NCBI GenBank assembly: GCA_031552825.1
Contig: JAVBMD010000007.1
Location: forward strand, 1 to 64,000
Direction: 5' to 3'
Length of the DNA: 64,000 nucleotides
From: WQXF01 sp031552825
GTDB taxonomy: Bacteria > Bacillota > Clostridia > Christensenellales > Aristaeellaceae
Made by a program: the position numbers and the translations under genes. Within the stretch, counting starts at the first letter, position 1, and every line of letters begins with the position of its first letter. The notes beneath the pieces are model-generated. The model did not search any database. It saw nothing but the letters and a program-made list of their open reading frames with translations, and was not told the DNA's origin. Shown piece by piece: positions 15,734 through 27,264 of the stretch.

Positions 15734-16705
15734 TCAAAGCGTGGACTCAATAACGATGCCGGTATCATCGTAATATCGCTCGAATGCGCCGCAGCGCGTA
15801 CACGTGGCGGTCACCATGCCGGTACCGGAACCCGTGCTATCATCCACGATCGCATGGCAGGTCTTACCGCAAACAAGGCACCTGCAGCGGGCATCCAGAT
15901 GCTCCCTGCACGCATGCGCGCGCGGGGTGCCCGTGGGGCTCATCGCCACAACCCAGTCCGGATAATCCTCCTGAGCATTCTCCACGCGAATCAGCTTGCC
16001 CTGCTTCAAAAATTCCGCGACGAGCGTCCTGTTCTGATCGCACTCGTCCCAATAGGTATTCTCCCAATTGCCGATCAGGCAAATCGACGGCGCCCCCGTG
16101 ATTTGTATGTCTTCCCGCATGCCCTCGCTGTCCGCCTTGGGCGCGATCGCGATGTACGCGACCGGGACAAACGCGAGGAGCACCCGACGCCCTTGACCGA
16201 TGTACAACTGGCAGTGTGCGATGTGGGCGTCGCAGGAGAACACCTTCCCCTCCTCCAGCCTTCCCGGCCGCAATCCGGCGGCGTCGATCGCTTTCAGATC
16301 GTCATACGGAACATAGCTCAGGTAGCCGCTGGGCTCGTCAGAATACATGTAGCCCGCGCCTTTCACCTCATACTCGCCGATTCCATCGACCGGGATGTCC
16401 GCGCTTCTGTAAAAACGGGCAGTCGCGACGCCGCAATTGGTCTCCCTCCACTCGCCATCGTCCCAAGAATTGTCCCAATCCTCGATGTTGTGGGAGATAT
16501 CGATCACACGGATCCCGATGCTTTGAACGTAGGCGACGTAGTCAAATTGCTCCTGCGCCCAGTCGCCGCAGCCCTCGGCGACCATGCGCAGCGTGAGGTA
16601 CTGTTTGGTGAAGCCGTCGTCACCGTCGGCTCTTTCTATGCGCGAAGTTGGTTCCAGAAAGCGCACCCGTACCCCCTTCGGCAATCCCTCGCCGTCTTTC
16701 AACAT
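15734..16705 (-). CDS. Unrecognised protein with C-terminal zinc-ribbon-like cysteines
   Basis: I do not recognise this 323-residue protein. It has no signal peptide or membrane span. The N-terminal two thirds are mixed alpha/beta with many aromatic and acidic residues. The C-terminus has CRCLVCGKTCH and, about 20 residues later, CTRCG, a likely zinc-binding unit. The start is ATG at 16705, because GAGAAGGAG lies 6 bases upstream; an ATG at 16711 directly abuts that site. It overlaps the stop region of the secreted-protein gene upstream, so the two are almost surely co-transcribed. It is flanked on the other side by a remnant of that partner's paralogue, so the pair may be part of a formerly repeated unit. 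Confidence 0.65.
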   Translation of the reverse strand: MLKDGEGLPKGVRVRFLEPTSRIERADGDDGFTKQYLTLRMVAEGCGDWAQEQFDYVAYVQSIGIRVIDISHNIEDWDNSWDDGEWRETNCGVATARFYRSADIPVDGIGEYEVKGAGYMYSDEPSGYLSYVPYDDLKAIDAAGLRPGRLEEGKVFSCDAHIAHCQLYIGQGRRVLLAFVPVAYIAIAPKADSEGMREDIQITGAPSICLIGNWENTYWDECDQNRTLVAEFLKQGKLIRVENAQEDYPDWVVAMSPTGTPRAHACREHLDARCRCLVCGKTCHAIVDDSTGSGTGMVTATCTRCGAFERYYDDTGIVIESTL

Positions 16706-16707
16706 CG

Positions 16708-17811
16708 TCATCTCCTTCTCTTTGTATCGTGGACCCCCTCCAGCGCGCTGAGGGGCGCGAACACGCGCACGCGGGTGCCATCGGGTTCTTTGAAGGTCAG
16801 CACGAGCTGGCCGTAACGAAGCCATATGCCGATATATGCTGTGCCGACAGGCGGGGTATAGGTGCCGGTGATTTCTTTATCGGCAAATACGCCGTCAGCA
16901 TCGTCTGTAAAATAGCAGGAAGCAGGATCTTCCAATAAGTAAGGATACCACTTTTCTGTATCGACCGCTAGCCCGGTATGGGAATCAAACACTTCGGCGC
17001 CAACCATCTCCTCATTTGGCTCGCGAAACGATCCGGAATTTCCATAGAGGAATCCGCAAAACAAATAGCGCCGCCACGTTGAAAAGACGAAGTTGGGTTC
17101 GTTGACGGAGGCGCTAAAGCGTGCATGCATTTCCGGCGCGGAGATTTGTGCAAGCGTCCGCTGTATGTGCTGATTTACCGCGTCGTCGGCCTGCGGATTG
17201 CTGCCGTTATCCAAACGCACGCTGGGAATGGCCAGCTCGCCGCCCCACGCGAAAAGCCCATCCAAGGGCAATGACCCTAAGTAATTCACTTCCAACCGGC
17301 AAACCCCGAACGGGCTCATATCGTGCGTGAGCGGGATTGAAAAGCTGCGTCCATTTATGCCGGTGGTGAAATAGGGGTTATCGGCGTCAACGTGCAGCAG
17401 CAAGTATACCGTGGCGCCTGCGCGAACGCTAAAATGCGGATAATCGCTAGGGAATCCGCCGAAGGGGCGCTTGAGCACGGGGTTTAATGAAAAGGCGTAG
17501 CCATCTTCTTCGTAATCGAAATCCTCATCGTTGTTCAGGCACTCCGCCATGATAAAACTGTTGATGTAGTCGATGTAGTTGAAACCATCGTAGAACAGGT
17601 CGGATAGCGCGAGGTTTTGCCCCGCATCGGCATCGAGTTCCGTATCGAAGGGCAGCGGTCGCCACTCCGTCCCGCCCGTGCCGCTGGATACGCGCGTCTT
17701 AACCGGATCGCCCCAGTCGATGGGCGCATCCTCGGCGCGCGCGGCGCATGCCAGCGCCAGCAGGGCGAGGCAGAGGGCAAAGAAAGGGGAAAGCCGCTTT
17801 AGCCTGCGCAT
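16708..17811 (-). CDS. Unrecognised secreted protein
   Basis: This 367-residue protein has a clear signal peptide (FALCLALLALACAARAED). I do not recognise the mature part. It is rich in aromatic and acidic residues and ends KEPDGTRVRVFAPLSALEGV before a basic tail. There is a cysteine inside the hydrophobic segment (LALACAA), but the pattern favours cleavage after ARA, so a lipoprotein is possible but less likely. It precedes the zinc-ribbon-like gene and is translationally linked to it by a close stop and start. A C-terminal fragment of a paralogue lies at 15634-15720. No function can be offered. Confidence 0.7.
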   Translation of the reverse strand: MRRLKRLSPFFALCLALLALACAARAEDAPIDWGDPVKTRVSSGTGGTEWRPLPFDTELDADAGQNLALSDLFYDGFNYIDYINSFIMAECLNNDEDFDYEEDGYAFSLNPVLKRPFGGFPSDYPHFSVRAGATVYLLLHVDADNPYFTTGINGRSFSIPLTHDMSPFGVCRLEVNYLGSLPLDGLFAWGGELAIPSVRLDNGSNPQADDAVNQHIQRTLAQISAPEMHARFSASVNEPNFVFSTWRRYLFCGFLYGNSGSFREPNEEMVGAEVFDSHTGLAVDTEKWYPYLLEDPASCYFTDDADGVFADKEITGTYTPPVGTAYIGIWLRYGQLVLTFKEPDGTRVRVFAPLSALEGVHDTKRRR

Positions 17812-17826
17812 TCGGTTCCTCCAAAT

Positions 17827-17855
17827 AAAAAGCGGGCAGCCCGAAAGGACTGCCC
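17827..17855 (-). terminator. Terminator of galE
   Basis: On the minus strand GGGCAG (17855-17850) pairs with CTGCCC (17839-17834), with further CC/GG pairs inside. CGCTTTTTA follows. Confidence 0.88.
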
Positions 17856-17861
17856 AATCAA

Positions 17862-18860
17862 TTACTTCGCGATTCTCGCCTTCCAGAGTTCATCCCACTT
17901 GAGCGCGTCGGCGATGGCCTCGGCCATGGTCTTTTCGGCGTGCCAGCCGAGGCGCTGATGCGCGCGATCCACGCCCGCGCAGGCGCCGGCGACATCGCCG
18001 GGGCGGGGAGGCAGCTTCTGCATCGGCAGCTTGCGGCCGAGCACCTCTTCGAAGGCCGTCAGCAGCTCGAACACCGTTACGCCGTTGCCGGTGCCCAAGT
18101 TGATGGCGCCGAAGCGGGTGCCGGGGTCGAGCGCGGCGTCAAAGTGCTCCACGGCGGCGACGTGCGCCTGCGCCAAATCCCACACGTGGATGTAATCGCG
18201 CAGGCCGGAGCCGTCGCGGGTCGGCCATTCGGTGCCGGTGATGGAGAAGCAGGGCTCCACGCCGCGCGCGGTCTGCATCATCTTGGCTAATACGTGGCTG
18301 GGCTGCGCAAGATACTGACCGGAGCGCATCTTCGGATCGGCGCCGATGGGGTTGAAGTAGCGCAGCGCCACGCCGCTGAGCGGCTCGGCGGCGCAAAGAT
18401 CTTCCAGCACCATCTCCATCACGCGCTTGGTGCGCGCGTAGGGGCTTTGCGGCGCGATGGGGGCGTCCTCGTAGGCCACGAAGCCCGGCACGTTGCCGTA
18501 AATCGAGGCCGAGGAGCTGAACACCACGCGCGAGAGCCCCAGCGCCGCGAAGGTATGGAACATCTCCAGCGACTTGGAGACGTTCTCGCGATAATATAGG
18601 TAGGGGTCGGTCACCGATTCGGGCACGACGATCAGCGCGGCGCAGTGGATGCAGGCGTACAGATCGGGATGCTCGCGCACCACGCGCTCGAGCAGCGCCT
18701 TGTCGCCGATATCGCCGTGATAGAAAACCCGGCCTTCGGTGAACTCGATCCGGCCGTTGACCAATGAATCCAGAATGACGGGCTGATGGCCGCGATCTTC
18801 CAGCGCGGAAGCGATGGTGGAACCGATGTACCCGGCGCCGCCGGTAATCAATACCTTCAA
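17862..18860 (-). CDS. galE: UDP-glucose 4-epimerase
   Basis: The 332-residue protein has the extended short-chain dehydrogenase fold. The NAD-binding GGAGYIGS lies near residue 8. The catalytic triad is visible as SSSASIYG (Ser) and, about 24 residues later, YARTK (Tyr-x-x-x-Lys). Substrate-side features RYFNPIGAD and LRDYIHVWDLA are typical of GalE. The enzyme interconverts UDP-glucose and UDP-galactose and feeds galactose use or cell-surface polysaccharide synthesis. The start is TTG at 18860 with GGGGAGGGG 6 bases upstream, which gives the normal N-terminus LKVLITGGAG. No other gal gene is adjacent. Confidence 0.93.
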   Translation of the reverse strand: MKVLITGGAGYIGSTIASALEDRGHQPVILDSLVNGRIEFTEGRVFYHGDIGDKALLERVVREHPDLYACIHCAALIVVPESVTDPYLYYRENVSKSLEMFHTFAALGLSRVVFSSSASIYGNVPGFVAYEDAPIAPQSPYARTKRVMEMVLEDLCAAEPLSGVALRYFNPIGADPKMRSGQYLAQPSHVLAKMMQTARGVEPCFSITGTEWPTRDGSGLRDYIHVWDLAQAHVAAVEHFDAALDPGTRFGAINLGTGNGVTVFELLTAFEEVLGRKLPMQKLPPRPGDVAGACAGVDRAHQRLGWHAEKTMAEAIADALKWDELWKARIAK

Positions 18861-19016
18861 GGAAACCCCTCCCCAAGCAATCGTCAATGAATTCCAACAG
18901 TTCCTGTGTATGCGGGCGATTCCTTGCTTAGCATATCACGAATGCCCGGCGCTGTAAATGCCGGATTGCGTGAAAAAGCGATAATTTTATCGCGATTTAA
19001 CGCAGGCGCGCGCCGG

Positions 19017-19045
19017 TTGATTCCGCGCGGCAATGGTGGTATACT
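19017..19045 (+). promoter_or_regulatory. Promoter of secA
   Basis: TTGATT (19017-19022) and TATACT (19040-19045) are 17 bases apart and lie about 70 bases before the secA GTG. Confidence 0.75.
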
Positions 19046-19117
19046 ATATCGGTTGCAAAATCTTGGTGGACGAGCGCGCGTGCGCCTGAAAGCGCGCCGA
19101 ATTGGAGGAAGAATACC

Positions 19118-21826
<2,709 letters not shown>

Positions 21827-21849
21827 CGCGGAAAGCCGCTGAAGCGGTA

Positions 21850-22004
21850 GAATCCCTCCACCGCCTGCGGGCGGTCCCCCTCCCTTTAACAAGGGAGGCT
21901 TTTGGAGGCTGATATATGCTTCTCGCTTCATAAAAGATTTTTGATTCTAGCCCCTTGCCTCCCTTGTCAAAGGGAGGGGGACCGCGTGAGTGGTGGAGGG
22001 ATTC
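21850..22004. repeat. Palindromic dispersed repeat, family R1, copy a (complete)
   Basis: The element starts GAATCCCTCCACCGC and ends in the near-inverted copy GTGGTGGAGGGATTC. The imperfect terminal inverted repeats are about 45-50 bases long. The left arm contains CCTCCCTT (21879-21886), a TAAC loop, AAGGGAGG (21891-21898) and then CTTTT: a perfect 8-bp terminator-like hairpin. An AT-rich core (TCATAAAAGATTTTTGATTC) lies between the arms. After the element, an imperfect 18-19 base unit CGCAAGCGAGGGATCCAC occurs twice (22014-22031, 22041-22059). It encodes nothing and resembles a non-autonomous MITE. Confidence 0.8.
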
Positions 22005-22100
22005 CGTTCCCCGCGCAAGCGAGGGATCCACCAAACCTTGCGCAAGCGAGGGAATCCACAAAAAATTCACGGGCATTCGCCCATAAGGAAGTGATTTGGG

Positions 22101-23196
22101 ATGATCGAACTGGATCAGTATAAACAGGACCTAGAGCAAATCCGGGAGAGCATTGCACAGGCAGGTGAATCCCTTTGACCTCGCCCACATGAAGGACGAG
22201 TTGGCCGAGCTGCAAGAGGAGATGAACGCTCCGGATTTTTGGAACGACATGGAGAAGTCCACCAAGGTCAACCAGCGCGTCAAGCAGCTGGGCGACAAGC
22301 TGGCCTTCTTCGCGCGCCTGCAGGAGCGCGCCGACGATGCGGAAACGCTGATCGAGCTGGCGCAGGAGGGCGAGGATCAGGAGACCGCCGACGAGGCGGG
22401 CGCCGATATCCGCGCGCTGCAGGCCGATGTGCAGGCGCTGCAGCTGGAGACGCTGCTGCGCGGCGAGTATGACCACGGCAACGCCATCCTCTCGCTGCAC
22501 GCGGGCGCGGGCGGCACCGAGGCGCAGGATTGGGCCTCGATGCTCTACCGCATGTACACGCGCTATTGCGAGCGGCGCGGCTTTGCCGTCAAGCTGCTCG
22601 ATTATCAGGACGGCGACGAGGCGGGCATCAAGTCGGTCACGATGGAGGTGACCGGCGAGAACGCCTACGGCTTCCTGCGCCCCGAGAAGGGCGTACACCG
22701 GCTGGTGCGCATCTCGCCCTTCGATTCCAACGCGCGCCGCCATACCTCCTTCGCTTCGCTGGACGTTTCGCCGGTCTTGGAGGACGAGGCCTTCGAGCTG
22801 GACATGGAGGACGTGCGCATCGACACCTACCGCGCTTCCGGCGCGGGCGGACAGCACGTCAACCGTACCGATTCGGCGGTGCGCATGACGCACGTGCCGA
22901 CCGGCATCGTGGTGCAGTGCCAAAATGAGCGCTCGCAGGTACAGAACCGCGAGGTTTGTATCATGATGCTCAAATCGCGCCTGCTGGAATTGCGCGAGCG
23001 CGAAAAGGAAGAAAAGATGAGCGACATCAAGGGCGAGATGAAGAAGATCGAATGGGGCAGCCAGATTCGCTCCTACGTGTTCCATCCGTACAGCATGGTC
23101 AAGGATCACCGCACCGGCTACGAGGGCGGCTCCACTGCGGGCGTGATGGACGGCGAGCTGGACGGCTTCGTCACCGCGTACTTGCAGATGCAGTGA
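22101..23196 (+). CDS. prfB: Peptide chain release factor 2 (programmed +1 frameshift)
   Basis: The gene starts ATG at 22101 and reads 25 codons to CTT TGA. Skipping the T at 22176 joins it to the main frame at 22177 (join 22101..22175, 22177..23196), giving 364 residues, the usual length. The protein has the RF2 anticodon-like SPF tripeptide (ISPFDSN) and the catalytic GGQ loop (ASGAGGQHVNRTDSAVR). RF2 ends translation at UGA and UAA. The in-frame UGA at codon 26 gives the known autoregulation: low RF2 favours the shift. AAGGA precedes the ATG. The next gene overlaps the stop by one base. Confidence 0.96.
22162..22179 (+). other. prfB +1 frameshift signal
   Basis: An internal SD-like AGGTG is followed by CTT TGA C. 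CTTTGAC is the classical slippery stop. The spacing from AGGTG to CTT is about two bases longer than in the canonical E. coli arrangement (AGGGGG then UAU CUU), which may lower efficiency. Confidence 0.88.
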
Positions 23197-23930
23197 TGCA
23201 TGAGGCGAAAGCTGTGAAGAGAAAGAAGATCAAGGCTGACCTCAAGGGCCGCGCGATGGCGTGGCTCTTTCTGGTGTGCAGCCTGCTGCTGTGCCTGCTG
23301 GGCGTCGCGCTGAACGCCGATTACTATCGCGGCGCGCTGCGGTACGATCTGGCGGCGTCTCCGCCCGGCCTGCGTGAGGAGGATAAGGAACGCATCGCCC
23401 AAGCCATCGCCGCCTCGATGAATGGCGATGTGGATGCGCTGCGCCTGCGCATCGTGCAGGATGGGCGGGAGCAGGACGCGTTTCATGCCTACGAAATTGC
23501 GCACATGGCCGATGTGGCCGGGCTGTTCCGGCTGGTGAAATGGGTGCTGTGGGGCGGCGCGGCGCTGCTGGCCGCGCTGATGCTGGCGAGCTGGCTCGCG
23601 GTGCGCCGTGGGAAAGACCCGGCGCGCACCGCCAAGGGCATGCTGATCGGCGTGGCGGAGTTCGCGCTGCTGATCGTCGCCGTCGCGATATGGGCGGCGG
23701 TGGATTTTCATTCGGTTTTCTGGGCGTTTCATCAGGTGGCGTTTACCAACGAGCTGTGGCTGCTGGATCCGGCGACCGACCTGCTGATTCAGCTGATGCC
23801 GCTGCGCTTCTTCGAGGAAACGGTGCTTCGCGTTGCCGGGCTGTGGGCGCTTTGCGTCGCCGCGTGGTGCGCCATAGCGGCGCTCTGGTACAGGGCAAGC
23901 AGGCAACCGATGAACAGGAGGGCGGGATGA
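23196..23930 (+). CDS. DUF1461 integral membrane protein
   Basis: The 244-residue protein has about four membrane segments: near residues 23-42 (WLFLVCSLLLCLLGVAL), 105-130, 145-170 and 200-225. The pattern YEIAHMADVAGLF in the extracytoplasmic loop and FHQVAFTNELWLLDPATDLLIQ in the second half match the DUF1461 (TIGR01906) family as I recall it. No function is known. The ATG at 23196 overlaps the prfB TGA by one base. A GTG at 23214 is a second possible start. The gene ends in an ATGA overlap with tsaD, so prfB, this gene and tsaD form one operon. Confidence 0.75.
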   Translation: MHEAKAVKRKKIKADLKGRAMAWLFLVCSLLLCLLGVALNADYYRGALRYDLAASPPGLREEDKERIAQAIAASMNGDVDALRLRIVQDGREQDAFHAYEIAHMADVAGLFRLVKWVLWGGAALLAALMLASWLAVRRGKDPARTAKGMLIGVAEFALLIVAVAIWAAVDFHSVFWAFHQVAFTNELWLLDPATDLLIQLMPLRFFEETVLRVAGLWALCVAAWCAIAALWYRASRQPMNRRAG

Positions 23931-24994
23931 GGATGAGTACGTATTTCGAGCGCGCGTGCGCCCAAGCCGACGCGCTGCGCGCCAAGGGTCATGCCACCCT
24001 CCTCGCCATCGAATCCTCCTGCGATGAAACCGCCGTCGCCGTGGTGCGCGATGGGCGGCAGGTGCTCTCCAACGTGCTCTATTCGCAGATCGCGCTGCAC
24101 GCGGAGTACGGCGGCGTGGTGCCGGAGATCGCCTCGCGCAAGCACGTGGAGAGCATCAATCCGCTGATCGACGAGGCGCTTTCGCAGGCTGGCCTAACGC
24201 TTGCGGAGATCGACGCCATCGCGGTGACGCAGGGCCCCGGGCTGGTGGGCGCGCTGCTGATCGGCGTATCCTGCGCCAAGGCGCTGGCCTTCGCCAGCGG
24301 CAAGCCGCTGATCCCGGTACACCATATCGAGGGGCACGTCAGCGCCAACTATATCGCGCATCCGGAGCTTAAGCCGCCGTTTCTGTGCCTGGTGGCCTCG
24401 GGCGGCCATTCGCACCTGCTTTGGGTGGAGGATTACGGCCAGTACCGCCTGCTGGGGCAAACGCAGGACGACGCCGCCGGGGAGGCCTTCGACAAGGCGG
24501 CGCGCGTGCTGGCGCTGCCCTACCCGGGCGGCCCGCTGCTGGACGCGCTGGCCGAGCAGGGCGATCCGCACGCGCTGGCGCTGCCCAAGCCCGCGCCTGC
24601 AGGGCGCTACGATTATAGCTTTAGCGGGCTGAAAACCGCGCTGGTCAACGCCGTACACAAGCTGCGGCAGAGCGGGCGCGAGGTGCCCGCCGCCGACATC
24701 GCCGCCTCGTTCCGGCATGCGGTGGTGGAGGCGCTGGTGGAGCGCGCGATGCGCGCCGCCGCCGATACCCGCGCGCCCGCCATCGCGCTGGCCGGGGGCG
24801 TGGCCGCCAACCGCCTGCTGCGCGCGCGGCTGGCCGAGGCCGCCGAGGCGCAGGGCATCCCGCTCTATGTGCCGCCGGTGGCGCTGTGTACCGACAATGC
24901 CGCGATGATCGGCAGCGCGGCCTTCTACCGCCTGCTGCGCGGGGAACTGGCCGACCTGTCGCTCAACGCCGATCCGGCGCTGACGATGCTGTAG
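23927..24994 (+). CDS. tsaD: tRNA N6-threonylcarbamoyladenosine transferase TsaD
   Basis: The 355-residue protein contains TLLAIESSCDETAVAVV near residue 25, EYGGVVPEIASRKHVE, the metal-binding HHIEGH, CLVASGGHSHL, YPGGP, and IALAGGVAANRLL. These cover the ASKHA fold and the two metal-binding histidines. With TsaB, C and E it makes t6A at position 37 of tRNAs reading ANN codons. There is an N-terminal extension of about 20 residues relative to E. coli TsaD. Start is ATG at 23927, 5 bases after AGGAGG; ATG at 23933 is an alternative. TsaB, TsaC and TsaE are not in the window. Confidence 0.96.
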   Translation: MRMSTYFERACAQADALRAKGHATLLAIESSCDETAVAVVRDGRQVLSNVLYSQIALHAEYGGVVPEIASRKHVESINPLIDEALSQAGLTLAEIDAIAVTQGPGLVGALLIGVSCAKALAFASGKPLIPVHHIEGHVSANYIAHPELKPPFLCLVASGGHSHLLWVEDYGQYRLLGQTQDDAAGEAFDKAARVLALPYPGGPLLDALAEQGDPHALALPKPAPAGRYDYSFSGLKTALVNAVHKLRQSGREVPAADIAASFRHAVVEALVERAMRAAADTRAPAIALAGGVAANRLLRARLAEAAEAQGIPLYVPPVALCTDNAAMIGSAAFYRLLRGELADLSLNADPALTML

Positions 24995-25012
24995 CGGCGC
25001 GGGGGAAGTTAA

Positions 25013-25690
25013 ATGCGCTATGATAACGTGCTGCCGGGCGTCTTTCTCGAGCGACCCAGCCGCTTTACCGCTCGCTGCGAGGTGGCGGGCAAGGAAGAGA
25101 TCTGCCATGTGAAGAACACCGGGCGCTGCAAAGAGCTGCTGCTGCCCGGCGCGCCGGTTTATCTGCAAAAGGCCGATGCCCTTGGCCGCGCCACCGGGTT
25201 CGACCTGATCGCGGTGCAAAAGGGCGACCGGCTGGTGAACATAGATAGCCAGATGCCCAACAAGGTGTTCCGCGAATGGGCGGAGGGCGGCGGCATAAAG
25301 GGGCTCAAAGCGATCAAGGCGGAAGCTGCCTTCGGTGATTCGCGCCTTGATTTTTACGTAGCAACCGCCGGGGGCGGGCTGTACGTCGAGGTCAAGGGCG
25401 TGACGCTGGAGGAGGACGGCGTGGCGCTGTTTCCCGACGCGCCGACGGAGCGGGGCGTGAAGCATCTGCACGAGCTGTGCCGCTGCGTGCGGGAAGGCTT
25501 CGAGGCCACGGTGGCGTTCATCATTCAGATGCAGGGCGTGCGCGCCTTTTCGCCCAACGACAAAATGCACCCTGCCTTTGGCGACGCGCTGCGCGAAGCC
25601 GCTGGGCAGGGTGTGCGGGTGTTGGCGCTGGATTGCCGGGTCGCGCCGGACTGCATCGTGGCCGACGTGCCGGTGGAAGTTCGGCTGTAG
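25013..25690 (+). CDS. sfsA: SfsA family protein
   Basis: The 225-residue protein matches SfsA: LERPSRFTARCEVAG, HVKNTGRCKELLLPGAPVYL, NIDSQMPNKV and the nuclease-like core with EAAFGDSRLDFYV and YVEVKGVTLEEDG. E. coli SfsA (sugar fermentation stimulation) binds DNA; the structure includes a PD-(D/E)XK-like fold, suggesting an uncharacterised nuclease role. Length equals the usual 225-235. It follows tsaD by 18 bases and is probably co-transcribed. Confidence 0.93.
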   Translation: MRYDNVLPGVFLERPSRFTARCEVAGKEEICHVKNTGRCKELLLPGAPVYLQKADALGRATGFDLIAVQKGDRLVNIDSQMPNKVFREWAEGGGIKGLKAIKAEAAFGDSRLDFYVATAGGGLYVEVKGVTLEEDGVALFPDAPTERGVKHLHELCRCVREGFEATVAFIIQMQGVRAFSPNDKMHPAFGDALREAAGQGVRVLALDCRVAPDCIVADVPVEVRL

Positions 25691-25714
25691 CTGCGCGGAG
25701 AACGGTTTTGCGAA

Positions 25715-26563
25715 TCAGGTTTTCGCCAGCGCCGGAAAGGCGAAAGGCTCCGGCAGGGGGAGAGCTCCGCGAACGAACATGGCTTCGTCGCCGGATTCCA
25801 GCCGCGTCCACGCGCAGGGCAGGTCAAGACGATCCGGCATGAAGCCGAAGCGGACGGCATGGATGTGGGTGAAGGGCAGGCGCGCCGCAACCTCGGCGAA
25901 GGATACGCCCTCCGGCTTGTTGAGGTAGGGCAGGAAGAGCTCGCCCGCCTGCGCGGCGGCGACAACCAGCACGTCCAGCTCGGGCATGTGATAGATGTCC
26001 TCGCTGTATTCCAGCAGCAGATGGAAAAATTCTACGGTCTCCAGATTGGCGGCGTGCAGCGCGCGGGAGGCGGGGCGGTTGTTGGTCAGATACCGCCACA
26101 CCAGCGGATCCCCCGGCGCGAGGCGATGGGCGGGCGCATCGGGGTTGTGCACGGTGAGAACCGCGCTGGGGCAGCTCTCGTATACCCGGCGGAAGCCGAA
26201 GCGCGGATAGAAATCCAGCACGCTGGGGTTGGCGAACAGAAACATCGGCGCGTCGGGGTAACGCTGGTCGATGTGCGCCACTAGACGGCGGGAGAGCCCC
26301 TTGCCGCGATGCTCCTTTCGGGTGGCGACAGCGCCGAGCTGGTAGGCGGTCACCGGTCTTTCGCCGAAGCGGAGTTGACACCGGAACAGGCAGAGGTTGG
26401 CCAGCATAACGCCGTCCTCGATGATGGAGAAACTCTCGTAACGCTCATCCCAAAGCCCGGCGGCGAACCACGGCGCGAAGGAGAAGCCGAAGGTATCCTG
26501 AATCAGCGCGTCAAAAAGCCGCTCATAGGCGGCGGCGTTGCGGTTTTGACAGGTGATAAGCAT
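25715..26563 (-). CDS. GNAT family N-acetyltransferase
   Basis: The 282-residue protein has a GNAT domain in its first half: YQLGAVATRKEHRGKGLSRRL is the acetyl-CoA binding motif A (RxxGxG-like RGKGLS). It is followed by FLFANPSVLDFYPRFGFRRV, the typical C-terminal GNAT strand pattern. The second half (from about residue 150) resembles the accessory domain of two-domain GNAT proteins. Start is ATG at 26563 with GGGGAGGG upstream. The acceptor is unknown. It lies downstream of the two-component system on the same strand but separated by a gap of 25 bases, so it may share transcription or not. Confidence 0.85.
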   Translation of the reverse strand: MLITCQNRNAAAYERLFDALIQDTFGFSFAPWFAAGLWDERYESFSIIEDGVMLANLCLFRCQLRFGERPVTAYQLGAVATRKEHRGKGLSRRLVAHIDQRYPDAPMFLFANPSVLDFYPRFGFRRVYESCPSAVLTVHNPDAPAHRLAPGDPLVWRYLTNNRPASRALHAANLETVEFFHLLLEYSEDIYHMPELDVLVVAAAQAGELFLPYLNKPEGVSFAEVAARLPFTHIHAVRFGFMPDRLDLPCAWTRLESGDEAMFVRGALPLPEPFAFPALAKT

Positions 26564-26588
26564 GGTTCCCTCCCCAAGATAAATATAA

Positions 26589-27224
26589 TTACGGCGCAAA
26601 CTCGCCGTGCAGATGCTTGTAGTAGAACACCGCCAGCTGCGTGCGGTCGCGCAGGCTGAGCTTTTCTAGGATGACCGAGAGGTAGTTGCGCACCGTGCCC
26701 TCGCTGAGGTAGAGCCGCTGCGCGATCTCGCGGTTGTTCAGCCCTTCGGCAACAAGGCTGATGATTTCGCCATCCTTTTCACCGAGGCCCAGCTGCTGGA
26801 AGCTGGGCTTTTCGTTGCCCCGAAGCTGCGGCAGCTTGAGCACCACGTCCTCGCCGAACACGCGCTGCCCGGCGTACACCGCCTTGAGCGCCGGGGCGAT
26901 GCTCTCGAAGTTTTGTTTGAGCAGGTAGCCCTTCGCGCCTAGGCGCAGCGCGCGGATGATGTATTCATCGTCGGCGAAGGTGGTCAGAAACAGAATGCGG
27001 GCGTCGGGGTAGGCGATCAGTATTTGCTCGGCGGCGTCCAGCCCGCTCATCTCCAGCATGCGGATGTCCATCAGCAGCACGTCGGGGCGCAGGGCAGCAT
27101 AGTGCCGCACGGCGTCCTGCCCGTCGCCGCCGGTGGCGCAAACCTCGATTTCGGGATCCGCCGACAGGATGGTTTTGAGCGCGGAGACCACCAGATTGTC
27201 GTCGTCGACGAGCACGATTCTCAT
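26589..27224 (-). CDS. NarL/LuxR family response regulator (LnrK/YfiK-like context)
   Basis: The 211-residue protein has a receiver domain with the acidic DD near residue 8, phosphoacceptor Asp in VLLMDIRML near residue 53, and the conserved Lys in YLLKQNF. A LuxR helix-turn-helix follows (EIISLVAEGLNNREIAQRLYLSEGTVRNYLS). GGAGG lies about 10 bases before ATG 27224. It directly follows its kinase gene. It would bind promoter DNA on phosphorylation. The divergent ABC exporter is the obvious target, as in the LnrJK/LnrLMN (YfiJKLMN) arrangement of B. subtilis. Confidence 0.9.
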   Translation of the reverse strand: MRIVLVDDDNLVVSALKTILSADPEIEVCATGGDGQDAVRHYAALRPDVLLMDIRMLEMSGLDAAEQILIAYPDARILFLTTFADDEYIIRALRLGAKGYLLKQNFESIAPALKAVYAGQRVFGEDVVLKLPQLRGNEKPSFQQLGLGEKDGEIISLVAEGLNNREIAQRLYLSEGTVRNYLSVILEKLSLRDRTQLAVFYYKHLHGEFAP

Positions 27225-27264
27225 GCGGAGCTTCCCTCCTTGCTTTGCTTGGCAAACGCTTTTT

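Noticed and set aside
22014..22059. Imperfect 18-19 base direct repeats after R1a considered as an att site or CRISPR
   Set aside because: Two copies only, no integrase or flanking phage genes; better explained as the outer flank of the R1 repeat.
23540..23926. Upstream extension of tsaD to 23540
   Set aside because: It runs through the DUF1461 gene in another frame; the ATG at 23927 has a strong ribosome site and gives the normal TsaD N-terminus.
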